The notes under the pieces were generated by a model. That model was not told the DNA's origin, did no database searches, and saw only the letters and a list, made by a program, of their open reading frames with translations. Position numbers and translations under genes: made by a program. A stretch of DNA of 36,414 bases from Bremia lactucae (Eukaryota > Oomycota > Peronosporomycetes > Peronosporales > Peronosporaceae): the NCBI RefSeq assembly GCF_004359215.1, contig NC_090613.1, positions 6,314,341-6,350,754 of the forward strand, written 5' to 3'. Below are positions 28,442 through 36,414 of the stretch, piece by piece (position 1 is the stretch's first letter; every line of letters begins with the position of its first letter).

Positions 28442-29525
28442 ATGATGAGCCTCAATATTGATTGGGCTTATTTTTCCCGCCTCTCCGAACATCATCGGGA
28501 GGTGGCAGGACTTATGGCGCAAAAACTTGGTGAACAAGCCTTGGCAAGGCTCTTGAGCAGTACTCCTGAGCAACATGTTTCTCAATTGTAGCAGTTTGAT
28601 GTATTCGTGCTCGGACAGCGGATAGCCGCGTCCGAGGCACAGAGCCATGCTGCGGCGGAGTCCGTCACTCAGACTCAGGATGAGCTGAGGCATGAGCAGG
28701 CTCGGAGCAAGGCTCTCAACAAGACTGTGAGATGCTCTCTGTCCGGCCGCATCAAGCAAGGCTGATTTGAATGGACCCGCCCAAGTTCGATGGGCTGCAG
28801 CGCACACGATTGCCCACTGGCTTTTAGCCGTGGAGCAATGCGGTGTCACCCAGCTCATCGTGGACGACAGCCGGATGTTGTCGTACGCCATGTAGCATCT
28901 GCACGGTAAGGCCTCAGAGTGGGCTTACTCGGCGCTTATGGCGGACAGAAAGGCGTTCCCTGCATGGGCGATCTTTTAAGAAAAGATTCGCGCCATGTAC
29001 CAGCCGCCGAACAACGAAGTGTTGCTTCAGGCGCGCTTCTTTGGAGCGCGACAGGCGAAGCGATCTCTGCAAGAGTATCTGCAGGAGATGCGCTTGCTGT
29101 CAGCGTCCAATACCGTAGGTCCGATATCGGAGCACATTAAGTTGTCCACTTTTATGAACGGACTAAGGCATGGACCATCGCGACAGGCTCTTTTCAAAGA
29201 GATGCCATCGACGATGGAAGAGGAAATTCATATTCCCTTAGTTGAGGAGCAATTCTACAACAGTGCCTTGGTGACAGCTTGGTATAAGCCGTCGGCCGAG
29301 AGGTCAAATGCCACTCCCATGGAGTTGGGCAATGCAGACGTTGTCAGCAATAAATGCGGCAAGCGAGGCCATATGATGGCTCGCTGCTATGCCAGGATCC
29401 CTGCTGGGGCAAAGACACCCAGCACGAGGACTCTTTACCCAAAGGGCGATGGCAAGAACCAGCGTGCGAGACGCATCAGTTCTGCATCGACCACTGAGGG
29501 GTCGCGAAATGCAGGAGCGCAGTAG
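28442..29525 (+). pseudogene. Family A gag (copy B)
   Basis: The start is ATG ATG at 28442/28445 (MMSLNIDWAYFSRLSEHHRE), the clearest gag N-terminus in the window. TAG 28589-28591 replaces the Glu codon of LEQF. Shifts follow near 28730 and 28790. This copy keeps the 7 bases (GGCTTTT near 28820) deleted in copies A and 1. The capsid-like part YQPPNNEVLLQARFFGARQ resumes at 28995 and stays open to TAG 29523-29525. The zinc knuckle reads SNKCGKRGHMMARC, so its first Cys is lost. The slippery heptamer is GCGAAAT here and no longer slip-prone. Confidence 0.86.
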
Positions 29526-30762
29526 GGGCGGGATGCCCTGCTGACGCGGACTCTGAAGCTACCCCTAAATCAAAGTTGTGGGACAAATGGGTAGCATAGT
29601 CCTTGAGGTCTCAAAATTTCGGACCTCAACCCTGCTGGTCTATAGCGCTCAAGTAAGAGGCTATGACCAGGTGAAAACCCTTCTAGTGGATTCGGGTGCA
29701 TCACAAATTTTGTAAAACTTGCGGCTCTTAGAAAGAGACCGGCGTTGTTTGAGTCGCTATGCAAGGATGGCAAGCGAGAAGAGGCGACCGTTTGTTTAGC
29801 GAACGGCGCGCTCGTTAAGTCTGAGGGAGTTCAGGTAGAACTCGCCTTCAGCTTTAGTGACTTCTCTTGTGAAGAGAAGTTCACGGTGCTAGGTTATAGT
29901 CCGTATGACCTCATCCTAGGCATGCCATACCTAGAAGTGGAGCAAATCATTTTTGGTGTCCTGCGTAGCGTTCGCAAACTGTACGTGTACGCCAGCCTAT
30001 CTATGGTTAGTGTTGGCAAAACACTAACCATAGCGTGTACGCCAGCCTATCTATGGTTAATGTTGGCAAATTACTAACCATAGATAGGCTGGCGTACACG
30101 CACAATTTGCGAACGCTACGCAGGACACCAAAAAGGATTTGCTCCTCTTCTGCGAGAGGCGTATGCAACTGATGTTGTGACGAACACAATTGATTCTGCG
30201 TTAAAGGGATGTCAAACATCACCAATTTCTACCCAGCTCGTGGAAACTGGGGTAGTGAAATGGAAGATGACAAGCAGTCATGCGTTTGAATGTCCTGCAC
30301 AGAGCCAAAAGCCTATGGCAGTAGACGGCGAGCTGACAGGAAGTCATGCGTCGCATAAACCGGCACAGTGCCTAGAGCCTGGTGCGGTTTAAAGGTGCGT
30401 TAGCTAGGAATGCAACGGCACCCGCTTCACAGAAAAAGGTCGTGGTGACTCGAAGAACGAGTATCCGACAGATTAGGACGATGAAAGGCACGTCTAAACG
30501 AGTGATATTTGGATCAGTCTCTAATAAAGAGGACGGGCGCCGTCAAAGACGAAATTGCGGAGGCATCCTCAGTTGAGGTGCTCCGACAAGTCTTTAAATC
30601 TGCCGAGGAGATAGTAAATCTCCCGGAGATGTCGTAGGATCTGTTCCTTGCCGAATTAAAGGAAGGAAAGATCCACGAAATAGTCACACCAGTTCCAAAA
30701 GAGAACTTGGTGGGCTGTTGCTCGTCAACCACAATGGACGAGAGCGTCCTAGAAACGGACAA
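29526..30762 (+). pseudogene. Family A protease and pol linker (copy B)
   Basis: VDSGAS is intact at 29689-29706, but a 1-nt deletion in the following CACAAATTTTGT shifts the frame. Frame 29745-30077 then encodes the rest of the protease (ANGALVKSEGVQVELAFSFS, then LILGMPYLE), where a palindromic insertion starts. The linker continues in 30177-30392, 30382-30576 and later frames (TSKRVIFGSVSNKEDGR; AEEIVNLPEM followed by TAG). At least five lesions make it non-functional. Confidence 0.83.
29950..30134. repeat. Nested palindrome in the protease of copy B
   Basis: Arms of about 60 bp (29950-30009 and 30075-30134) are inverted copies with two or three mismatches (TTTTTGGTGTCCTGCG ... CGCAGGACACCAAAAA). 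Inside are an 11-bp hairpin (TGGTTAGTGTT/AACACTAACCA) and a perfect 27-bp stem starting GCGTGTACGCCAGCC. Copy A has only the right-hand version, next to a small native palindrome. Confidence 0.92.
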
Positions 30763-31149
30763 AAAGAAAAGGTCCGCTGCTCAAGGCAGGGATGCCTTGA
30801 GAGACAGTCCGTTCTTTGCGGTTCTGTGGAAACATCGCGATGTGCTCCCAGAAGAAGTGCCGATCCGCCTTCCAGCAGATAGGGGCATCGAGCACGAAAT
30901 AGACCTCGAACCTGGCACCAAGTATTGTGTGACCAGGCAATGGCCGTTGTCGGAAGAACAAGTCGATTGTATCGATGATACTTCGACAAGCGAGCCAAGG
31001 CGGGACATGTGCGTGAGAGCAAATGGCCTCACCGCAGCCCGCGTTTTTGAATGCGTAAAGCCACAGGTGGCTGGCACGTGGTTCATGCTTACTATGAGCC
31101 GAACATGGCGACCATACCGGCGCAAACGCCAATCCCGCGGAAAGATGTC
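30763..31149 (+). pseudogene. Family A reverse transcriptase N-terminus (copy B)
   Basis: Frame 30707 onward reads VLWKHRDVLPEEVPIRLPAD, RGIEHEIDLEPGTKYCVTRQ and WPLSEEQVDCIDD. A shift near 30978 disrupts the DEFFDKR segment, and KATGGWHVVHAYYEPNMATI follows in another frame. The sequence stops at CCGCGGAAAGATGTC, the start of the 100-N gap. The catalytic palm is not present. Confidence 0.85.
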
Positions 31150-31249
31150 NNNNNNNNNNNNNNNNNNNNNNNNNNNNNNNNNNNNNNNNNNNNNNNNNNN
31201 NNNNNNNNNNNNNNNNNNNNNNNNNNNNNNNNNNNNNNNNNNNNNNNNN
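31150..31249. other. Assembly gap (100 N)
   Basis: Exactly 100 N, the usual placeholder for a gap of unknown length. About 4 kb of pol (RT palm to chromodomain) expected between these flanks is absent. Confidence 0.98.
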
Positions 31250-31279
31250 TGTCGAATTTAAAAATGTAAATTCGTTCTT

Positions 31280-31293
31280 AAAGAGGGGGATGG
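31280..31293 (+). promoter_or_regulatory. Polypurine tract of copy B
   Basis: AAAGAGGGGGATGG abuts the LTR start at 31294, as in copy A (19575-19587). Confidence 0.8.
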
Positions 31294-31846
31294 TGTAACG
31301 GGCTAGAGTTGCCCTAATGTTACACAGTCCCCATTAAGTACATTTGGTACTTAAGGGGATGGTCAATTACTAAATAATAGTAATTAGACCCAACACTCGG
31401 GTGTGGTGCACATTTGTGACCAACCCTTGTGTATGTGATGCACATGGGTGCATTCACATTAGGAGGGATGACGCCCAGCGTCATCCATGATGACGGCTAG
31501 CGTCATCAGTTACGCGAGGTATCTATAAAGATACGCTCGCAATACATATTAAATGATATCTATAGAGATAACATTTTAATTGGTAAAAATAGGTATTTGT
31601 ATTTAATTCTATTAAATATAAATCAGTCTGAAAATTACTACCTACTTGGTAAGTGCGCACGAGGAGACGGATTACCGCTCCCTTGACGACACTTTACCAG
31701 AGTTCTTAGTGTGTTGGGTGAGGTCGCTTGCGCGCCCACCACAACTACCTCACTGCACGCAAGAGAAGCAGGTTTAACCGCTTCCTCGCTGTGCTAGGGT
31801 GTGTGCCTAAGTAGAGCGTGGCTGCATTACGACGTGCCCGCCTACA
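31294..31846 (+). repeat. 3' LTR of copy B
   Basis: Full 553-bp LTR, TGTAACGGGC to CCCGCCTACA. It holds the best-preserved tandem hairpins: GGATGACGC-CCA-GCGTCATCC (31466-31486) and GATGACG-GCTAG-CGTCATC (31489-31507). A TATAAAT near 31617 is a possible TATA box. It ends about 800 bp upstream of the phosphodiesterase pseudogene in the same orientation, so it could have supplied promoter activity (inference). Confidence 0.92.
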
Positions 31847-32642
31847 AAGATGCCTTTTCAACGAAGAAATTACGAACGAAAGCCGTCAAAACCTGAACAT
31901 AAGGAAATTGTGGCTTATGGTCTTATCTAAAGCGCTTCCGCAAAAGTTGGTAGAAGAAAAGTGAAACAAATTCATTCTTAGATTGACCTCCACAGACTAA
32001 CTGAACATGCATGCCCTTATCGCTTATTTCTAGCTCAAGTCCTACCTCGCTGCTCGGTTTGCTGCTCTTTTATGACTTCCAATCAATTGCGGGCGCTCTT
32101 GGCTTTTTCTCACCTGTTAAGAGCCGTACATTTAACAGGTCAAGACGGCGATCTAAAGACAGTTCTAAAGGAATAACTGTTGATACAGAGAAAACATTTT
32201 ATATGACGTTTTTATTCAATACAGACGGGGTGTGTGGCAATACCAAAAAGGGAGTGGTCAAGTACATTTTATAAGGCAAAGACGGAACATTTCGGGAAGC
32301 AACAGCTGAATACGAGCTATGCAGTTTCTAAGCGATGGCAGCAAACAATAAGCATTCTTCCGGACATTTTTGAAAATGCACCCTCGAAATTGACATATAC
32401 ATAAGCAGTAATGACAGTATCAAATTCCTCTGCCTACTTAAATATCATTATTTGTTTCCCAACGCTGCCCTGGGGACAGCATTAGCTAAATTAAGACCTA
32501 CCTTGGTCCATTTGCAATCTCACGTCTCTAAAGCATCTGGAACATGTAACGATTTGAACAGTCATGTCTGCTTCTCTGATCCCAGCTGGCTTTCCCTCAT
32601 CAAATATGGCGACAAGTCTTGGTCCTCAAAGCGCAGAACGTC
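31847..32642 (+). other. Sequence between LTR and phosphodiesterase pseudogene
   Basis: About 800 bp that should contain the former promoter of the downstream gene. A plus-strand frame at 32011-32274 begins MPLSLISSSSPTSLLGLLLF, which looks like a signal peptide. The rest resembles no family I know and the frame is short, so I do not call it a gene. No repeat is apparent. Confidence 0.5.
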
Positions 32643-35054
32643 ATGAAACTCTGTCGATTCGCCTTCATGGGCTTTTTGAGCCTGGCGTCTACTAGTAAGC
32701 ACACGAAAGCGAATGAATGTCAAGCGAGTCACAACTTTTTCGGTTTTTTGGTGGACGATCTCCCAGATGACTTCGGGTTTAACACTTGCGTTGCGAACAA
32801 TGCCAAGACAATCGCTACGGCGGTTGCAAAAACCCTTATGGCAAGTGCAATGCCATGGACATCTACCACTTGGCCAAGAATAAAGTTACTAAGAAACTCT
32901 ATAGCTTGATGAAGTCCATCAAATGACACCCCCGCAAACGTGTCTTCGCTCGTGCACGAGTACATGGCTACGCAGACTGACCGCACCAACGACAATCTGT
33001 GCAAAGGTGTTCGCAATGCTCTTGCACCTTGTGGTAAAAAGGTGATCCCAAAACTTCTTCCAGCGCTCTTGAAAGACGACGTGTGCTGTGCTCAAATTAG
33101 TGACTTCATTGAGCTGCTCAATATTGTCGTACCGGCCGATTAGAGTATGGAAACGTTTTTAGTGAATGAGCTCATCGACGGCTTTAATAGCTTTATGTGC
33201 TCCAAGAAAAGAGGCAAGCCGTGCAGTCTCGATATGGTTCGACAATTTACTACCATTTACACGATCAACTCCTTGGATTTCTTCCAGCATATGCTGTTCC
33301 CATTCATAACCATTGGAAACGACGAACAATGCTCAGCGTGGTCGGGTTATCCGTACACGGACACACCATCACAGGGACCAGCTCAGACAATAAATTTTGG
33401 ATGCTGTATTAAACAAATGCGTCCGTTTGTTCAGACTATTCAAAAAGCTTTCAAGTACGTTGTCAGCGACGACATGTGGGATATTGCAAGAGGCATGGTA
33501 TCGCTCAAGTCTCCAAACGGTACCTTTGTGGATTCTCTCTCCAAGACAACACTGCAAATTTAATGGCCGAAAGTGTATCGATCCCGACGGAATGGCCTAT
33601 CATCTGAAAATTGAGCGAAGACCTGGTAAGGTTCATCCAGGCAAGAACGATCTTGTTGACACGGACTGCAAAGTGGTAAAGAAATGCAGTAAAGACAAGT
33701 CCGTGTGCAGTCAAGTATGTGAAAGAGGCTCCGTGGTCGTGCCCGACTGGCTTCAATCGACACTAGCATACCGGCGCAATTTGGCTTTAAAAAAACCATT
33801 TTGCCTAGCCCAGATTCCCGCGACACATAATAGTGCGATCACGCTTGCTGATGGGTTCGAAAATCGTGATCAGCTCTTTTATCAGAACGTGGATCCGAGA
33901 AAAACGTGGTCGTGCCTTAAGACGAACAATCAGGTTCTGAGTTTAACTGACCAGCTCATTCTTAGCGTTCGGTTTCTCGAAATTGACACTCACTTCTTTC
34001 TTAACGACCTCCGCACAGGACACTGTGGATCGCTTAACTCGACTGTACTAACGGAACTCTCTGATGCACTTGGTAATTCGCTTGGCAAGTATGGCACCTT
34101 TAATTAGTGCCCTGAGCTTCTGGGCTGTTTTCCTTCAGTCTCGGGGATCAAGTCGTCGGAGCAACCTCTTACGAAAGATGGCTTGAAAGAGGCCAAGGTG
34201 TGGATAGATGCAAATCCAAACGAGTTTGTCGTCGTGTACTTAGACACTGGTGCAGACATTGAACGATTGAATTAATTCAATGCCATTGATACGCTACTTT
34301 TGGACACGTTTTGGCGATTTACTTGTTCCGATAACAATGCTTGATGATCTCGCTTTGGACGATTGGAAAGGTGGTAGTATGAAGCAATTCCTTAAGGCTG
34401 GGCATCAAGTGCTGACTCTCGTAAACAACAAGACCGAAGTTGCCTACAGTTTGCATGAGATGTGTCACGTTGAAAAGTATCTTATAGTCAAGTTTATTAA
34501 TTCAACAAATTAACAACATTTCTATTTATAGTATCGCCAATTGGGTTCGAACGTGGTCCGAGCAAACTCGATACCTCTCATTAGCATCGACAGGAAGATA
34601 CAATAGGAATCACTCCGTGTTCTTGGATGCTAAAAGCATTCCCAAATTCTTGCGATGGAATGTGAACCTTATTGCACTCGACAGTGTCGATGTCGCCAAG
34701 ATGGCGGCAATGGTATGGTCATGGGCCGAAGATGAACCTAGCACAACAGCGTTCAACGCCATGGTCTTCATGGACAAGAATGGCCGCTGGGTGACAAGTA
34801 CTACCGCTAGACCACGCTACCGCGCTTGTTGGAGTCCAGTAGAACTATCATTTTGGTTTATCGTTTCGTTTGACAAGCCATGTCCCACTGGGACATCGTT
34901 TCGAGCCCCTGATGATCCGTATCAGAATTACTTGCTGCACAAGGAACTTGTGGTCAATAAGATCGTAGCGACGTCGGTAGTGATCAATGCCAAATTGTCA
35001 GCCATGCCACCACAAGTCACAGCCGTCTTAGGAACCGCTAAGACAGCGCCTTGA
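32643..35054 (+). pseudogene. Secreted PLC-like phosphodiesterase (PI-PLC X-type fold), multiply disrupted
   Basis: ATG 32643 begins MKLCRFAFMGFLSLASTSKH, a likely signal peptide, followed by a Cys-rich elicitin-like-length N-terminal region. The catalytic region has IPATHNSAITLADGFENRDQ, with first His codon 33826-33828, and RFLEIDTHFF...RTGHCG, with second His 34021-34023, the two-His pattern of PI-PLC-like TIM barrels. Then come NEFVVVYLDTGAD and a C-terminal part (VNLIALDSVDVAKMAAMVWS; CPTGTSFRAP; NYLL). Lesions: a shifted stretch at about 32840-32920 (TGA 32907), TAG 33141-33143, a +1 shift near 33545, TAG 34105-34107, TAA 34273-34275 and a shift near 34310. A 55-nt intron (34477-34531) still joins in frame. 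The family would cleave phosphodiesters outside the cell or at membranes; the substrate is unknown. Too many lesions for sequencing error alone. Confidence 0.78.
34477..34531 (+). other. Spliceosomal intron in the phosphodiesterase pseudogene
   Basis: GTATCT ... CTATTTATAG, 55 nt, AT-rich. Removal joins GAA AA|T ATC in frame, linking HEMCHVEN with IANWVRTWSEQT and opening into the frame that ends at 35054. Without removal the frame hits TAA 34511-34513 (after FINSTN). Confidence 0.65.
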
Positions 35055-35438
35055 GCAACGGAATAGTAGCGCAAGGGTAGTACGTCGTGGTTGCTTATAA
35101 ATGCTTATAATGTTTTTATTTGAATTCGTTGCATAAATATTATATTGGTAGCTTTTCCGCTCTGGTACAGCAAATGTCTGTCATGTCTCATAAACTGATT
35201 TTAACATTTAATATAATATTTAATAAAAAAGAAGTCACCTGCCATAACCTTTTTTTAAGAAATAAATAAATTATTTTAAACTTGCAAACTAAATTAAAAA
35301 TTCCCACAACTTCTCTAAAGGCATTATTGTTATGAACACAACGCCAAAAAATAAAATTTATTATATATGAAAGAAAATATACGAAATAAAATCTATGAAA
35401 GAAATTATATGGTTTATTACTAAAGCTTGTCCTAGACC
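35055..35438. other. AT-rich 3' flank of the pseudogene with a shared repeat
   Basis: No gene seen. 35255-35314 (TTAAGAAATAAATAA ... ATTCCCACAACTTCT) is a diverged copy of 10489-10548. The stretch ends where the LTR fragment of copy C begins. Confidence 0.6.
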
Positions 35439-35908
35439 TTAAGGGGATGGTCAGTTACTAAATTAAAGTAACTAAACCCAGCACTCGGGTGTGGTTCACA
35501 TTTGTGACTAACCATTGTGAATCTGACGCACATAGGTGCATTCACATCAGGAGGGATGACGCCTAGGGTCATCCGTGATGATGGCTAGCGTCATCCGTTA
35601 AGCGGGGTATCTAGAAATATACGCTCGCAATACATATTGATTATTGTCTATAGAGATGACATTTTGATTGGAAAAAATAGGTATTTGTATTTTATTCTAT
35701 TAAATATAAATCTGTCTGAAAACTACTTCCTACTTGGTAAGTGCGCACGAGGAGCCGAATTACCGCTCCCGTGACGACATTTAACTAAAGTACTTAGTAG
35801 GTCGCTATCGCGCCCACCACAACTACCTCACTGCACGCAAGAGAAGCTGGTTAAACCGCTTCCTCGCTGTGCTAGTGTGTGTGACTAAGTAAAGTGTGGC
35901 CGCATTAA
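35439..35908 (+). repeat. Family A LTR fragment (copy C)
   Basis: Colinear with 31350-31831. U3 hairpins are present with single changes (GGATGACGCCTAGGGTCATCC). Both termini are missing, so it is a deletion product, not an integrated solo LTR. Confidence 0.88.
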
Positions 35909-36016
35909 TGCCAGGGTCCCTGGTGGGGCGTAGATGCCCAGCAAGAGAACTTTCTTCCCAAAAGGCGATGGCAAGAACCAGCGTGCGAGACGCAGGAGTT
36001 CTGCATCGACCACTGA

Positions 36017-36414
36017 GGGGTCGGGAAATGCAGGAGCGCAGTAGGGGCGGGATGCCCTACTGACGCGGACTCTGAAGCTACCCCTAAGTTCAGACTTGTG
36101 GAACAAATGGGTAGCATAGTCCCTGAGGTCTCGAAATTTCGGACCTCAACCCTGCTGGTCTATAGCGCTCATGTAAGAGGCTATGACCAGGTGATGACCC
36201 TCCTAGTGGATTCGGGTGCATCACAAAATTTTGTGAAACTCGCGGCTCTAAGAAAGAGACCGGCGATGTTTGAGTCGCTTTGCCAGGATGGCAAGCGAGA
36301 AGAGGCGACCGTTCGTTTAGCGAACGGCGCGCTCGTTAAGTCTGAGGGAGTTCAGGTAGAACTCGCCTTCAGCTTTAGTGACTTCTCTTGTAAAGAGAAG
36401 TTCACAGTGCTAGG
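36017..36414 (+). CDS. Family A pol N-terminus and aspartic protease (copy C, open, partial)
   Basis: After TGA 36014-36016 the pol frame is open for 132 codons to the window edge without a stop. It includes CPTDADSEATPKFRLVEQMG, TLLVYSAHVRGYDQVMTLL and the catalytic LVDSGASQNF (Asp codon 36209-36211), then ANGALVKSEGVQVELAFSFS and CKEKFTVL. It has no ATG near its start and lies in the -1 frame of gag, so it would be made as Gag-Pol by frameshifting. Its upstream gag is deleted, so expression is doubtful, but this is the reference protease for the family here. Confidence 0.8.
36023..36062 (+). promoter_or_regulatory. Predicted -1 frameshift signal (copy C)
   Basis: G_GGA_AAT at 36023-36029 in gag phase, with gag TAG at 36042-36044 inside the AGTAGGG/CCCTACT hairpin, the same arrangement as copy A. 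Spacing between heptamer and stem is again 10 nt. Confidence 0.72.

Larger units (their letters stand above)
28213..31846 (+). mobile_element. Family A element, copy B (collapsed pol)
   Basis: A 5' LTR fragment (28214-28392), leader, gag, protease with a palindrome, linker and RT start lead to a 100-N gap (31150-31249). After it only about 44 bp precede the 3' LTR (31294-31846). RNase H, integrase and chromodomain are therefore missing from the assembly or from the element. The 5' LTR is cut at its left by the reversed family A piece, so no target duplication can be read. Confidence 0.9.
35439..36414 (+). mobile_element. Family A element, copy C (LTR fragment joined to the gag-pol junction, runs off the window)
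   Basis: 35439-35908 is an LTR lacking about 55 bp at the start and about 25 bp at the end (cut after GTGGCCGCATTA). It is joined directly to the gag 3' part just after the zinc knuckle position (ATGCCAGGGTCC at 35908). Leader and most of gag are deleted. The following gag-pol junction and protease are the least damaged in the window. Confidence 0.9.

Noticed and set aside
32011..32274. Short plus-strand frame with a signal-peptide-like start
   Set aside because: 87 codons, no recognisable family, no supporting homology in the window; mentioned only in the intergenic entry.
1..36414. CRISPR arrays, tRNA or rRNA genes
   Set aside because: No regularly spaced short repeats and no tRNA-like or rRNA-like sequence were seen on either strand.

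Overview
The window looks like a repeat-rich piece of an oomycete nuclear genome (Phytophthora or downy-mildew type). This rests on a single-exon ABCB transporter with an oomycete-like initiator upstream, a secreted PLC-like phosphodiesterase relic with a 55-nt GT..AG intron, and chromodomain-bearing Ty3/gypsy elements of the kind that fill such genomes. No tRNA, rRNA or CRISPR array was seen, and the species cannot be named from the sequence.

Only one gene looks intact: a full-size ABCB/P-glycoprotein-like transporter (5628-9536, minus, 1302 aa, both nucleotide-binding domains canonical). A second host gene, a secreted PLC-like phosphodiesterase (32643-35054, plus), is broken by stops and frameshifts. 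A short pair of overlapping open frames (9889-10249, minus) may be the end of a third gene.

Nearly everything else is two Ty3/gypsy families, called A and B here. Family A has ~550-bp LTRs (TGTAACGGGC...CCCGCCTACA), gag with one CCHC knuckle, an aspartic protease (DSGA), RT (YFDD), RNase H, integrase with GPY/F and a chromodomain. It appears as copy 1 (1-5582, minus), copy A (11066-20140, plus, the only one with two LTRs), copy D (about 23175-25905, plus), an inverted integrase piece (27719-28212, minus), copy B (28213-31846, plus) and copy C (35439 to the window end). Family B is represented only by RNase H, integrase, linker and chromodomain pieces at 4116-4996, 20141-22560 and 25906-27718. 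All copies are decayed, nested or rearranged, and two N gaps (14572-15450, 31150-31249) sit in the RT region.

Three signals stand out. (1) The family A gag-pol junction carries a textbook -1 frameshift signal: slippery heptamer G_GGA_AAT in gag phase, then a 7-bp hairpin that contains the gag stop codon, with pol open in the -1 frame. (2) Both families carry long antisense open frames at the 3' end of pol. In family B two diverged copies both encode a coiled-coil-like antisense protein opposite the linker/chromodomain. In family A an antisense frame fills the space between chromodomain and 3' LTR. (3) An AT-rich 870-bp block inside copy 1 encodes pieces that read as bacterial, including a sigma-70 region 1.1-like segment. 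Further oddities are a large palindrome in a protease gene, a 94%-identical direct repeat flanking an assembly gap, and a small LTR-plus-PBS-like insert in gag.
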